Assembly: GCA_903893445.1 (NCBI GenBank)
Contig: CAITMG010000010.1
Span: 1-38,758 of the forward strand
Direction of reading: 5' to 3'
Length of the DNA: 38,758 nt
DNA from: Candidatus Uhrbacteria bacterium
Lineage (GTDB): Bacteria > Patescibacteriota > Patescibacteriia > 2-12-FULL-60-25
Every line of letters begins with the position of its first letter. Positions within the stretch are counted from its first letter, which is position 1. Positions 7,319-16,368 of this stretch are shown here, one piece after another. The notes beneath the pieces were generated by a model that was given only the letters and a program-made list of their open reading frames with translations, was not told the origin of the DNA and searched no databases. A program made the position numbers and the translations under genes.

Positions 7319-8160
7319 GGAGAGGTGCGGATTTCTTCGAGGACCGATCGGATTCCGGCAATGAGGGATGGAGGAGGCTTGATATCCCACGTCTCATTTC
7401 CGTGGCCGACCACGATCACCACCGGGACACAGGGGCGTTGCTGTGAATGTGTGAACTCCTCAAAGTGTTTGAGGATGGAGTGGATGATCGTTTGGCAGCC
7501 GCGATCTTGATTTGACCACCGCGCGATGCGACAAAAAGGATGAATAGCTCCTTTGTTCTTTATCTGGATACAGAGGAGATGTTGCGCGGCGTCTTCGATT
7601 GGCGCTAGAAAATCGATGTTGAAGCTAATGTCGACGTTTGCGGTTGCGTGGTGCGGATAGATCTCAAACTCATGAAACCCCCTCGCAACACGAGCGCTGG
7701 CGATGGCACCAAAATAGCAGCTTCGCCAATGACGTCGTACCTGTGGTTCGTCTTGGCTAAAAAGCTGAAACAGGAGATTTCGATCTCGATCGGGGACACC
7801 CAGGAGTCCGCTGAGCAGATGGCGCTGAATCCGTGCGCCAGGAACGGCGATTTTCGCGATGCCGTCTTTGATGCCGACGCGGTCATCGATCTGCCAATAC
7901 AGCGACCAGACGCCGTACCAGAATGCGGCTCGACCAAGCTCATTGATCGGCGAGATATCATCTTCATCCTTCCTTGGAAGGACCGTATCGAGGTACTCAT
8001 CCGCACTCCGCTTAATGACCTCCATCGTCGCATCTTGCCACTTTGCGGCACAGCCGGCTCCCATGTTGGCGAGTTCGGCAAACGTATGATAGGCGTTTGC
8101 TGGGAGGGGTTCCTCGTCGTGACTCTTTCGGATCTCATAGCCAAGATCTGATTTTTTCAT
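7309..8160 (-). CDS. Uncharacterised protein B of a tandem paralogous pair, nuclease-like QxK motif
   Basis: 283 residues, paralogous to protein A. The matching elements are AFWYGVWSLYW (79-89), W145-x3-C-x-x-GAIASAR (145-157), D183 (NIDF) and Q199-I-K201, again with exactly 15 residues between Asp and Gln, then PCVPVVIVVG...TWDIK (243-261). The N-terminal 75 residues differ from those of A. A PD-(D/E)XK-like fold is possible but unproven. The ATG has AGGA eight bases upstream. The promoter TTGACA-16-TAGATT sits back to back with that of the UvrD-nuclease helicase. GC-rich runs and Shine-Dalgarno use set this pair apart from the leaderless housekeeping genes. Confidence 0.7.
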   Translation of the reverse strand: MKKSDLGYEIRKSHDEEPLPANAYHTFAELANMGAGCAAKWQDATMEVIKRSADEYLDTVLPRKDEDDISPINELGRAAFWYGVWSLYWQIDDRVGIKDGIAKIAVPGARIQRHLLSGLLGVPDRDRNLLFQLFSQDEPQVRRHWRSCYFGAIASARVARGFHEFEIYPHHATANVDISFNIDFLAPIEDAAQHLLCIQIKNKGAIHPFCRIARWSNQDRGCQTIIHSILKHFEEFTHSQQRPCVPVVIVVGHGNETWDIKPPPSLIAGIRSVLEEIRTSPAR

Positions 8161-8202
8161 TGTGAATGTCCTTTTGACGGCATGGTTTTGCTGTCGCGAA
8201 TC

Positions 8203-8230
8203 AATCTAGCAGACACGTCGGGGCTGTCAA
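8203..8230 (-). promoter_or_regulatory. Promoter of protein B gene
   Basis: TTGACA (8225-8230), 16-bp spacer, TAGATT (8203-8208) on the minus strand, about 42 nt upstream of the ATG. It is divergent from the helicase promoter, whose -35 starts 10 bp away. Confidence 0.65.
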
Positions 8231-8239
8231 TTGAGGGCT

Positions 8240-8268
8240 TTGTCAATCTACTGCGTCTTCGATACAGT
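8240..8268 (+). promoter_or_regulatory. Leaderless promoter of the UvrD-nuclease gene
   Basis: TTGTCA (8240-8245), 17 bp, TACAGT (8263-8268), then exactly 7 nt to the ATG. Transcription should start at or next to the A of the start codon. This rules out the longer frame beginning at 8231, which would start upstream of the -35. Confidence 0.75.
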
Positions 8269-8275
8269 AGGTGGC

Positions 8276-11227
8276 ATGTCAGACCTTCTTGAGGAGTTGA
8301 ATGATGCCCAGCGCAAGGCCGTTACACACGAGACCGGCCCGTTATTGATTGTCGCTGGTGCCGGCACCGGAAAGACGACCGTTTTGACGCGACGGTATGC
8401 GTATCTATTGGAGACGAAGAAGTTGCATACGGAGCAGATTTTAGCGCTCACATTTACCGAGAAGGCGGCAGGGGAGATGGAGGATCGTGTTCTTCAGCTT
8501 CTCCCGAATGGAACCTATGATTTTTGGATTTCGACGTTTCATGGATTTTGTCAGCGTGTGCTAGAGAAGTATGCCTTTGAGATTGGATTGCCGAATCAGT
8601 TTCGCGTCGTCAATGAAACGGATGCGTGGTTATTATTAAAACGACGATTCGAGGAGTTGCCGCTTGATCATTATCGACCTCTTGGAAACCCGTTGAAATT
8701 TCTTGGTGGTTTACTGCGTCATTTTTCTCGCGCGAAGGATGAAGGCGTGACGCCAGAGTCGTATCTCGCGTTTGCGGAAACTGCTGTATTGGATGCAGAC
8801 GCCGATCCGAGTATGGAGCGGTCGCGTCTCAAGGAGATTGCGGATTGTTTTTTCGCCTACCGCCGGATTTTGCGGGAGGAGGGCGCGTTGGATTTTGGTG
8901 ACTTGATTACGGAAACACTCAGACTCCTTCGAGAGCGTCCACGCGTCTTAAAGGAGCTCCAGGATCAATTTGCATATGTGTTTGTTGATGAGTTTCAAGA
9001 TACCAATTGGGCGCAGTATGAGTTGATTAAGATGCTGGCGGCACCAAAGAATAACGTCACGGTTGTGGGAGATGATGATCAAGCGATTTATAAGTTTCGT
9101 GGAGCATCGTTGGCAAATATTTTGCAGTTTCGTGATGACTACCCAGATGCCGCAACGGTTGCACTGACCCAAAATTATCGGTCGCATCAGGAGATTTTGG
9201 ATACGTCATACGGATTCATTCAAAAGAATGATCCGAATCGCTTGGAGGTTCGTTTGGCGAGCACGGGACTCTCAAAGCGCCTTGTGAGCGCGACGGGGCC
9301 GGGAGGCGTTGTCTCGTCGTTTTGGTATAAGAGCCTGGAGGATGAGGCTGAGGCGGTTGCGATTCGTATTCGTGGGATGAAGGAGGAGAATCCGGAGCTG
9401 TCTTGGAACGATTTTGCGATCCTTTCGCGTTCGAATGATGGCTGTGAGCCGTTTGTGTTTGCGTTGGAGCGGCATGGGATTCCATTTCGATTTATTGCCA
9501 TGCGCGGGTTATACGCAAAGCCGGCGATTGTGGATTTAACAGCGATTTTTTCCTTGCTTGATGGGTATCGTGAATCTTCCGCCGTGTGGCGCGCCATGAC
9601 CGCGCCGTGCTTTTCCTTTTCACCGGGTGAGATGGCGGAGTTTCTCCATTTTGCGGCTCGTAAGACGGGTGGAACGCTATGGGATGCGGTGAGTCGTGCG
9701 CGAGAGATTCCGGGAATGATTCCAGAGGCGGTCCAAAGAACGGAATCGTTTGTGACGGTGATTCAACGGTTGTCGGAAACAGCGCATCGGGAACGTCCAT
9801 TGCGATTATTGCAATTGATTTTGGAAAAGACATCGTATCTCTCAGAGATTTTGAAGCGACCAGAACGAGAAAAGTTGGAGATGCTTGGGCATTTGAACGC
9901 ATTCGCGAATCGTATTAAGCGATATGAGTCTTCGACCCTTGCGCCAACGGTGAAAGGGTTTATGGAAGAGTTTCGGATGGAGATTGATAGCGGCGAAGAA
10001 GGTGCCTTGATGGATGAAGCGGACGCCGGACCTGAGGCCGTGAGCGTGATGACGGTGCACGCCTCAAAAGGGTTGGAGTTTTCCCATGTTTTTATTGTGT
10101 CGTTGGTGGATCAGCGCTTTCCGACGCGTGTACGTGGGGAGTCGATTCCGTTGCCGGACGGTTTGGTGAATGAGCGCCTTCCAGAGGGCGATGCGCATAT
10201 TGAGGAAGAGCGTCGGTTGTTTTATGTCGCCATGACGCGCGCGAAAAAATCGCTCTTCCTGACCGGTGCAGAGTCATACGGCGGAACGCGAAAAAAGAAA
10301 CCATCGGTCTTTTTGTCGGAAGCCGGTGTCGCTTCTGCCATGAAAGAGGTGAACTCTCAAGCCGAGAAGATGTTGTTGATTCCAACGATGACGGATCGAG
10401 AGTCTGCTGAGCGCGAGGTCTTTCCACTCAAGCGACGTTTTTCGTTTACGCAGTTAGCGGCGTTTCAAAAGTGTCCGTTGCAATACAAATTTTCCCATGT
10501 CTATCGGATTCCGATTTTGGGGAGTTATCAAAAAAGCTACGGGCAATCGATCCATTTATCGTTTCACGATATTTTGTCGTTGCATCTTGAACGCGGACAG
10601 GTTCAACAATCGAGTCTCTTTGGTGGAGCGGAAAAGGGGAGTGATGAGATTCGTGCGGCGTTGTTTCGAGTAACGTTGAACGAGGCGTTGGCGATTTTTG
10701 AAACTCGATGGATTGATGAGTGGTATCCAACGCGAGCGATTCACGATGAGCATAAGCAACAAGGACGCGATGCGGTGCGTCGCATGCATGAAGAGTGGTC
10801 TGTTGCTCCGCCGGACGTGGCGTTTTTGGAACAGCCGTTTGATTGGCGGATCGGCGAACATTCCATTAAAGGGTCCGTTGATCGCATTGATCGATTGGAG
10901 TCTGGTGGTCATGTGATCTTTGATTATAAGACGGGTGAAGCAAAGACCTCAGAGGATTTGGAGCGCGATCAAAAGGAGCAGTTGTGGATTTACCAGATCG
11001 CGATGGAAGGTCGTGGATTGGATATTCGTCGTTTAGCGTATGTATATCTGCGTACGGGTGGGATCGCGGATGTGCCGATTCTTCAGGGAGAAAAACGAGA
11101 TGCGTTTCGCGAAGAGCTTAAAGGACGAATGGACGCAATTCTTGCCTCACGCTTTCCACCAGCGGCGTCGTCGTTTGTGTGCCGATACTGTGACTTTCGG
11201 AATATCTGTGAGTTTCGCAAATTATGA
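8276..11227 (+). CDS. UvrD/PcrA-type superfamily 1 helicase fused to a RecB/AddB-like nuclease
   Basis: 983-residue ATP-dependent DNA helicase-nuclease. Helicase motifs appear in order: Q-motif LNDAQRKAV at 8-16, Walker A GAGTGKTT at 28-35, Walker B VDEFQDTNW near 240, QAIYKFRGA, a QNYRSHQEI motif, VHASKGLEF near 595 and FYVAMTRAKKSL near 660. The C-terminal third (from about 725) looks like a PD-(D/E)XK exonuclease: FQKCPLQYKF, then FDYKTG near 880. The last ten residues of interest, CRYCDFRNIC near 970, with the earlier Cys give the four-cysteine pattern of an AddB/Cas4-type iron-sulfur cluster. Likely role: double-strand break end processing or repair, since no RecBCD/AddAB partner is seen nearby. 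Its last four bases overlap the start of the DciA gene (ATGA). Confidence 0.92.
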   Translation: MSDLLEELNDAQRKAVTHETGPLLIVAGAGTGKTTVLTRRYAYLLETKKLHTEQILALTFTEKAAGEMEDRVLQLLPNGTYDFWISTFHGFCQRVLEKYAFEIGLPNQFRVVNETDAWLLLKRRFEELPLDHYRPLGNPLKFLGGLLRHFSRAKDEGVTPESYLAFAETAVLDADADPSMERSRLKEIADCFFAYRRILREEGALDFGDLITETLRLLRERPRVLKELQDQFAYVFVDEFQDTNWAQYELIKMLAAPKNNVTVVGDDDQAIYKFRGASLANILQFRDDYPDAATVALTQNYRSHQEILDTSYGFIQKNDPNRLEVRLASTGLSKRLVSATGPGGVVSSFWYKSLEDEAEAVAIRIRGMKEENPELSWNDFAILSRSNDGCEPFVFALERHGIPFRFIAMRGLYAKPAIVDLTAIFSLLDGYRESSAVWRAMTAPCFSFSPGEMAEFLHFAARKTGGTLWDAVSRAREIPGMIPEAVQRTESFVTVIQRLSETAHRERPLRLLQLILEKTSYLSEILKRPEREKLEMLGHLNAFANRIKRYESSTLAPTVKGFMEEFRMEIDSGEEGALMDEADAGPEAVSVMTVHASKGLEFSHVFIVSLVDQRFPTRVRGESIPLPDGLVNERLPEGDAHIEEERRLFYVAMTRAKKSLFLTGAESYGGTRKKKPSVFLSEAGVASAMKEVNSQAEKMLLIPTMTDRESAEREVFPLKRRFSFTQLAAFQKCPLQYKFSHVYRIPILGSYQKSYGQSIHLSFHDILSLHLERGQVQQSSLFGGAEKGSDEIRAALFRVTLNEALAIFETRWIDEWYPTRAIHDEHKQQGRDAVRRMHEEWSVAPPDVAFLEQPFDWRIGEHSIKGSVDRIDRLESGGHVIFDYKTGEAKTSEDLERDQKEQLWIYQIAMEGRGLDIRRLAYVYLRTGGIADVPILQGEKRDAFREELKGRMDAILASRFPPAASSFVCRYCDFRNICEFRKL

Positions 11228-11529
11228 GTTTTGAACCGATCCGTCGTGTCCTTCAACGATCTGTGCAATCTGCACCAATCGCGAAAGAGCTTCAAATTGC
11301 TCGCGTGTTTGAGGCGTGGCAAAATGTCATTGTTGCTGTGTGGGGATCAGAGCGTGCAGCTTTTTTGACGCCTGTTTCATTTCGCGACGGTACGCTCGCT
11401 GTCGAGACGACGTCCGCGTCCGCGCAACAACAGCTTCGTGTTGATGATACGCGATTGAAAAATGAAGTGAACCGCTATTTGAGCGAGAGGGTGTTATTAA
11501 AGATTTCCGTGCGATCGAGAGGCTATTGA
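11224..11529 (+). CDS. DciA-like (DUF721) protein
   Basis: 101-residue basic protein matching the DUF721 pattern: an N-terminal helix, then an ARVFEAWQNVIV block (26-37) and a strand-rich middle ending in a conserved QLR (ASAQQQLRVD). DciA proteins help load the replicative helicase in bacteria without DnaC. This one is reduced to the minimal domain. The ATGA overlap with the helicase gene implies translational coupling. Confidence 0.75.
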   Translation: MSFEPIRRVLQRSVQSAPIAKELQIARVFEAWQNVIVAVWGSERAAFLTPVSFRDGTLAVETTSASAQQQLRVDDTRLKNEVNRYLSERVLLKISVRSRGY

Positions 11530-11551
11530 GCGTGTGGTATCATGTGGCCGT

Positions 11552-11935
11552 ATGACGTTTCGTTCTTATCTTGTTTTCATGGCGATCATCACGCTCGTTG
11601 ATTGGGGGGCGTGGTTGTATATTGTTGAAACGGTGAACCCAAACGAAACAACGATTGTTGGTATCGGTATTTTTTTCTTGACTCTCTTTCTTGGCATGGT
11701 TGGCGTGGTGTCGTTATTGGAGTCAGTTGTCCGTGTGTGGCTCTTAAAACGCGAAGTGATTATTCGAGAAGTTGCGATTGCATTTCGACATGGTGTGCTT
11801 TTATCTTTAGTTGCAATTGGTTCGGTCATTTTGGTGAAACAGCAGTTGTTTCAGTGGTGGACACTTTTATTACTCATTATCGTCGCGTCGTTGATTGAAT
11901 ACGTCTCGTTATTGGTCCAAGTTCGTCGCCGTTAA
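11552..11935 (+). CDS. Small membrane protein, 127 aa
   Basis: No family recognised. Membrane segments lie at about residues 6-24, 34-60 and 82-118 (the last possibly two helices), with a basic C-terminus (QVRRR). The ATG is chosen because a TATCAT box ends 8 nt upstream; the longer frame from 11534 would start inside that region. The -35 (TCGAGA) is weak, so it may also be read from the helicase operon. Its position between dciA and mreB may mean an envelope role. Confidence 0.65.
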   Translation: MTFRSYLVFMAIITLVDWGAWLYIVETVNPNETTIVGIGIFFLTLFLGMVGVVSLLESVVRVWLLKREVIIREVAIAFRHGVLLSLVAIGSVILVKQQLFQWWTLLLLIIVASLIEYVSLLVQVRRR

Positions 11936-11952
11936 GAACACGGTTCGACCTC

Positions 11953-11981
11953 TTGCGAATCGCAGGGTGACAGCGTAAGAT
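11953..11981 (+). promoter_or_regulatory. Promoter of mreB
   Basis: TTGCGA (11953-11958), 17 bp, TAAGAT (11976-11981), then 10 nt to the ATG at 11992. An in-frame ATG at 11980 overlaps the -10 box itself and so is unlikely to be in the mRNA. Confidence 0.6.
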
Positions 11982-11991
11982 GGCGCGAGCT

Positions 11992-13038
11992 ATGTTTCCT
12001 TCATTTTTAGGTCGTTTTTCCAAAGATCTCGGTATTGATTTGGGTACCGCAAATACCCTGGTCTACACGAAAGGAAAAGGCATTGTGATTCAAGAGCCTT
12101 CTGTTGTCGCCGTGAACACGCGCAACGGTCAGATTCTTGCTGTTGGGACAGAAGCTCGATCGATGATTGGAAAGACGCCGCCACACATCCTTGTGACGCG
12201 TCCGTTGCAACGCGGCATTATCGCAGACTTTGAAGTGACGGAAAAAATGCTTCGTTATTTTATTGAAAAAGTTCATCGTGATACGTCATCGATTATTCAA
12301 CGACCACGCGTCGTCATTGGTGTGCCGTTGGATGTGACGGAAGTGGAACGAAAGGCTGTGGCTGATGCGGTGATGTTTGCTGGGGCACGCGAAGTCTTTG
12401 TCGTGGAAGAGCCAGTTGCCGCAGCTGTGGGGATCGGTCTTCCGATTTCCGATGCGTTTGGGAACATGGTGATCGATATTGGGGGAGGAACAACCGAGAT
12501 TGCCGTGATCTCGTTGAATGGTGTTGTGACGGCAAAGTCCATCCCGATTGCTGGTGATGAATTGAATCGCAATATCATTCAATACTCACGCGACGTTTTT
12601 AATTTGCTTGTTGGTGAACGTGTCGCGGAAGAGGTGAAGATTGCTGCAGGTTCTGCGGTGCCGTTGTCCGAACGTTTAGAGGTCTCTTTGCGTGGTCGCG
12701 ATCTCTTATCTGGGTTGCCACGCGAGATCATGGTGACGGATCATCAGATTCGAGAAGCGTTGTCTCGTTCGCTCAAGGCAATCATCGAACACGTGAAGTC
12801 GATTTTGGAAATTACACCGCCAGAGTTGGTTGCGGACATTTATCGTCGCGGCATTATTTTGACCGGAGGCGGCGCAATGCTGCGTGGATTGGATCAGGCG
12901 ATTACACAGGAGACGGGTTTGCCTGTTCGTGTGGCAGATGATCCGTTGACCGCGGTTGCGCGTGGAGCGGGAATGTTGCTAGAGAATCCAGGAATGTTGG
13001 AAATTGTTGCGTTGCCGTCAGCGGATAAGATGCGTTAA
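11992..13038 (+). CDS. mreB: Rod shape-determining protein MreB
   Basis: 348-residue actin homologue that forms cytoplasmic filaments under the membrane and guides elongation-phase peptidoglycan synthesis. Actin-fold signatures are phosphate-1 DLGIDLGTANTLVY at about 12-25, phosphate-2 VIDIGGGTTEIAVI near 160 and the adenosine motif LTGGGAMLRGLDQAI near 290. The N-terminal MFPSFLGRF provides the usual amphipathic membrane-binding stretch and supports this start over the ATG four codons upstream. It is followed 5 nt later by mreC, then mreD and mrdA, the canonical elongasome operon, which points to a rod-shaped, walled cell. Confidence 0.97.
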   Translation: MFPSFLGRFSKDLGIDLGTANTLVYTKGKGIVIQEPSVVAVNTRNGQILAVGTEARSMIGKTPPHILVTRPLQRGIIADFEVTEKMLRYFIEKVHRDTSSIIQRPRVVIGVPLDVTEVERKAVADAVMFAGAREVFVVEEPVAAAVGIGLPISDAFGNMVIDIGGGTTEIAVISLNGVVTAKSIPIAGDELNRNIIQYSRDVFNLLVGERVAEEVKIAAGSAVPLSERLEVSLRGRDLLSGLPREIMVTDHQIREALSRSLKAIIEHVKSILEITPPELVADIYRRGIILTGGGAMLRGLDQAITQETGLPVRVADDPLTAVARGAGMLLENPGMLEIVALPSADKMR

Positions 13039-13043
13039 TTGCT

Positions 13044-13859
13044 ATGCGACGATCAACACTCGCGATTTTTTTAGCGGGCGGGATTGTCGCCGTCGTTGTG
13101 TTGTCTGTCTCTGGTATTCTTCGCGGCGTGGAAGATGGTGTGCGTTGGGCGTTTATGCCTGTCGCTCGCGTCTTTGCAAATGCTGGGAGTGCTGTTGGGA
13201 TTCATGTTGAAGCCGCTCCAACTTCGACGGATTTACAGCAACAAAATGCGGCATTAGAACAAAAATTGAAGCAGGTCACGGTTGATTACGTTCGCTTAAA
13301 GTCACTTGAAGATGAAAATGCCTCGCTTCGCCAATTGACGAAGTTTTTAGATGCGACGGGATACGATGAGGTGAGTGCACGCATTATCGCTCGACACTCA
13401 GATGCGCAAACGGCAGAAGTGCTCATTGATCGCGGCTCGCATGATGGTTTGGAGCTTGGGATGGCTGTGGTTGCGGGGAGCGGTGTGTTGTATGGAAAAA
13501 TTACACAGCTGAGCGAGCATATCGCGACTGTTACGCTTGTCTCTGATGAACGAAGTCGCGTTGCGGCAACGGTTGCTGGTGAGCATGATACGTTGACGGG
13601 ATTGGTTGTTGGCGAGGGAAATGGTGTTGCACGTATGACACTTATCCCTCAGGCCGTCACCATGAAGCAAAACGATGTGCTTGTGACCGCTGGAACCGAA
13701 GAAAAAATTCCTGCCAATCTCGCGATCGGTCTGGTGAATGATGTGGAAGGTGCGGCAACAGATCCATTTAAGTCTGCGACGCTGCAACCGTTAGCGCGTT
13801 TGGGAAGCGTTAATCTTGTTGCGGTGTTGCGTCCAGCGGCAATGCGTCCAAATCCATAA
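13044..13859 (+). CDS. mreC: Rod shape-determining protein MreC
   Basis: 271 residues. One N-terminal membrane helix (about 6-26) is followed by a coiled coil around 68-105 (QQQNAALEQKLKQVTVDYVR...LEDENASLR, interrupted) and a beta-rich external domain with the family's D-x-G (LIDRGSHDGLELGMAVV) near 130-147. It scaffolds MreB, MreD and the PBP2/RodA synthase outside the membrane. Length is normal. It is tightly placed between mreB (5 nt) and mreD (6 nt). Confidence 0.93.
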   Translation: MRRSTLAIFLAGGIVAVVVLSVSGILRGVEDGVRWAFMPVARVFANAGSAVGIHVEAAPTSTDLQQQNAALEQKLKQVTVDYVRLKSLEDENASLRQLTKFLDATGYDEVSARIIARHSDAQTAEVLIDRGSHDGLELGMAVVAGSGVLYGKITQLSEHIATVTLVSDERSRVAATVAGEHDTLTGLVVGEGNGVARMTLIPQAVTMKQNDVLVTAGTEEKIPANLAIGLVNDVEGAATDPFKSATLQPLARLGSVNLVAVLRPAAMRPNP

Positions 13860-13865
13860 ACACGT

Positions 13866-14402
13866 ATGCGACCGATTGAAGCGGTTGGCATTTCCGTGGT
13901 CGCGATTGGGATCGGACTTTTTCAGTCTGTCTTTTCATCGTTTTTGCCTATGCCGTGGGCCGCTTTTCAGCCCGCTCTCCTCATCGTTGTGTATTTAACG
14001 TTGCGTGGAGGTTTACAAAAAGCGCTGTTGTTTAGCGTGCTCTGCGGTTTTCTCGCGGATGCGTTTACTCCGGGGATTGGGGGATTTTTTCTATTTCGCT
14101 ATTTATTGGTGACGTTGATGCTCTCGGCATTGGCGACGGGTTTATTGACGAATCGATCACTCCTCGCGTCGTTAACGCTCAATGTTTCGGCACACTTGGT
14201 TGATTGGTTACTTTTGATTGTTTTTTTGCTTGGAGCGACGCTGTTTGTGAAAGATGCGCATTTCATTATGCCGTCTGTCACGGTCGTTGCGGTGACATTT
14301 GCCTGGGATGCGGGGATTATCGTTATTGCGTATTTGCTGCGTGCACTGTTTGGAAAACGGTTTGTCTTTTTTGCCAACGCAAAACGAAATCGCTATGGAT
14401 GA
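13866..14402 (+). CDS. mreD: Rod shape-determining protein MreD
   Basis: 178-residue integral membrane protein with five or six hydrophobic segments and the MreD-type GFLADAFTPGIGG motif near 60-72, which corresponds to the conserved G-x-x-x-D loop. Sequence conservation in this family is low, so assignment leans on topology and gene order. The last eight bases overlap the start of mrdA. Confidence 0.88.
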   Translation: MRPIEAVGISVVAIGIGLFQSVFSSFLPMPWAAFQPALLIVVYLTLRGGLQKALLFSVLCGFLADAFTPGIGGFFLFRYLLVTLMLSALATGLLTNRSLLASLTLNVSAHLVDWLLLIVFLLGATLFVKDAHFIMPSVTVVAVTFAWDAGIIVIAYLLRALFGKRFVFFANAKRNRYG

Positions 14403-16335
14403 TCGCTCCCGACATGAATTGTTTGGGATTCGCGAAGAGGGCGTAGGCATGCGCGTGAATCCATCGGATCAAAACGTCGTCAAACACGAAGTGCTTTTTG
14501 AAGATGATGTCACGGCGATGAAGGAGCAGCCGATGTTTATCGGTTCTCCAATTCCGCGATCACGGTACGTTTTGGGGATTGTTGTGGTGGTGTTGTGTGT
14601 TGGGGGGCTGATTGGCAGATCGTTTTGGATGCAGGTTGTTCAAGGCGCGGCGTTTGCGAAGCGCGCAGATCAAAATCGATTGCGTCATGTGGTGGTTGAG
14701 CCAAAGCGTGGCATTATTCGCGATCGGAATGGCATGATCTTGGCCGAGAATATTCCGGCATTTGATTTGCAGGTGATTCCACGGCTTCTCCCAACAGATG
14801 CGTCGGAACGAGATATGCTCCTTGGTCGCATTGGGCGTGAGACGGGTTTAGCGATCGATGATTTGCGACAATCAATCTCGGCGTTTTCCGATCCTGATCA
14901 ACAGGTGACGCTGGTACGCGACGTTCCCTATGATCGGGCGATTGCATTGAGTATTTTAACCGGAGATGATCCGGCTTTTTCCGTGGTCACGGGGAGTAAG
15001 CGTCGGTATCCGCAATCACCGATGACGGAAAGTCTTTCACATATTCTTGGATATATCGGACCGGTCACCGTTGAAGATTTGCAGAAGGAAGGGAATGAAT
15101 ATCGTCAAACGGATTCGATCGGTAAGACGGGCGTTGAATCTTCCTACGAGAATGTTTTACGTGGAACGGCTGGAGAAAAGGTGTATGAGGTTGATGCACG
15201 TAACCGTATTACGTCGCTTGTGAGCGAGTTGCCGGCGATTGATGGGAAAGATGTCACACTGACGATTGATGAGCGTCTCCAGGCTGCTGCAGAGCGTGCC
15301 ATGATTGCTGAAATGCAAAAGGCACATCTCTCTCGTGGCTCGGTTGTGGCGATGGATCCGCGAGATGGATCGATTTTGGCGATGGTATCGTTGCCGGCGT
15401 ATGACAATAACTATTTTTCCGGTCACGTGAGTTCGACGTATTACGCCAATCTTTTGAAAAATGAAGATCATCCGTTACTCGCCCGCGCGATGGCTGGTGT
15501 TTTTCCGTCTGGATCAACCATTAAGCCGGCGATTGCAACGGCTGCGTTAACCGAGGGCGTGATTACACCGGATACGACAGTGAACTCTGTTGGTGGGATT
15601 CGTGTTGGAGGAATTTTGTTTCCAGATTGGAAAGCGGGCGGTCATGGGATTACGAATGTCCGAAAAGCGATTGCCTGGTCCGTGAATTCTTTTTTCTATT
15701 ATGTGGGTGGCGGATATGATTCGTTTGTTGGTCTTGGTATTGATCGACTATCAAGCTGGATGAAGAAATTTGGTCTTTCTCAAAAGACAGGGATTGATAT
15801 CCCGGGGGAGGCAAGCGGATTCGTTCCAACGCGTGATTGGAAGGAAAAAACGAAGAATGAGCATTGGTACATCGGTGATACCTATAACTTATCCATCGGT
15901 CAGGGTGATTTACTTGTTACACCACTTCAAATCGCCAATGTAACGGCAGAGATTGCGAATGGAGGACATCGACTCATCCCACATGTTTCGATGAGCGCAA
16001 CATCGACGCCGGCGGACTCGTCATTGATTGCGGATGCGGCGGCGATTAAAACGGTCCAGCTGGGGATGCGCGATACGGTTGTGTATGGATCTGGGCGTGC
16101 GTTATCGAATATGGCTGTGACCGTGGCTGGAAAGACGGGAACAGCCCAGTGGCGAAACGATAAAGCGAACCATGCCTGGTTTACCTGTTTTGCTCCGGCA
16201 GAAGATCCGCAGATCGCCGTGACGGTTTTGTTGGAGGAGGGTGTCGAGGGTTCATACGTCTCTGTTCCGGTGACGCGAGACATTTTGAACGAATGGATTA
16301 AAGATCGCAGTTCAACGACGAGTACGTCTATTTGA
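14395..16335 (+). CDS. mrdA: Penicillin-binding protein 2 (elongasome transpeptidase)
   Basis: 646-residue class B PBP that cross-links peptidoglycan during elongation. It has a cytoplasmic tail of about 55 residues, longer than usual, and a membrane helix at 58-78. The dimerisation domain begins PKRGIIRDRNGMILAEN near 102. The transpeptidase motifs are S374-T-I-K, S429-V-N and K580-T-G-T. The ATG overlapping the mreD stop is chosen because upstream starts lie deep inside mreD. The PBP2-specific partner RodA is not in this window. Its stop codon forms part of the greA -35 box. Confidence 0.95.
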   Translation: MDDRSRHELFGIREEGVGMRVNPSDQNVVKHEVLFEDDVTAMKEQPMFIGSPIPRSRYVLGIVVVVLCVGGLIGRSFWMQVVQGAAFAKRADQNRLRHVVVEPKRGIIRDRNGMILAENIPAFDLQVIPRLLPTDASERDMLLGRIGRETGLAIDDLRQSISAFSDPDQQVTLVRDVPYDRAIALSILTGDDPAFSVVTGSKRRYPQSPMTESLSHILGYIGPVTVEDLQKEGNEYRQTDSIGKTGVESSYENVLRGTAGEKVYEVDARNRITSLVSELPAIDGKDVTLTIDERLQAAAERAMIAEMQKAHLSRGSVVAMDPRDGSILAMVSLPAYDNNYFSGHVSSTYYANLLKNEDHPLLARAMAGVFPSGSTIKPAIATAALTEGVITPDTTVNSVGGIRVGGILFPDWKAGGHGITNVRKAIAWSVNSFFYYVGGGYDSFVGLGIDRLSSWMKKFGLSQKTGIDIPGEASGFVPTRDWKEKTKNEHWYIGDTYNLSIGQGDLLVTPLQIANVTAEIANGGHRLIPHVSMSATSTPADSSLIADAAAIKTVQLGMRDTVVYGSGRALSNMAVTVAGKTGTAQWRNDKANHAWFTCFAPAEDPQIAVTVLLEEGVEGSYVSVPVTRDILNEWIKDRSSTTSTSI

Positions 16336-16360
16336 CGCGTTGCGCTTTTTGTTTCATTAT
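16332..16360 (+). promoter_or_regulatory. Promoter of greA
   Basis: TTGACG (16332-16337), overlapping the mrdA stop codon, 17 bp, CATTAT (16355-16360), then 8 nt to the ATG. Leaderless spacing. Confidence 0.6.
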
Positions 16361-16368
16361 TTCTTTTT

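Noticed and set aside
11980-11991. Alternative ATG for mreB four codons upstream
   Set aside because: It overlaps the -10 box, and MreB proteins start with the membrane-binding MF... segment found at the next ATG.
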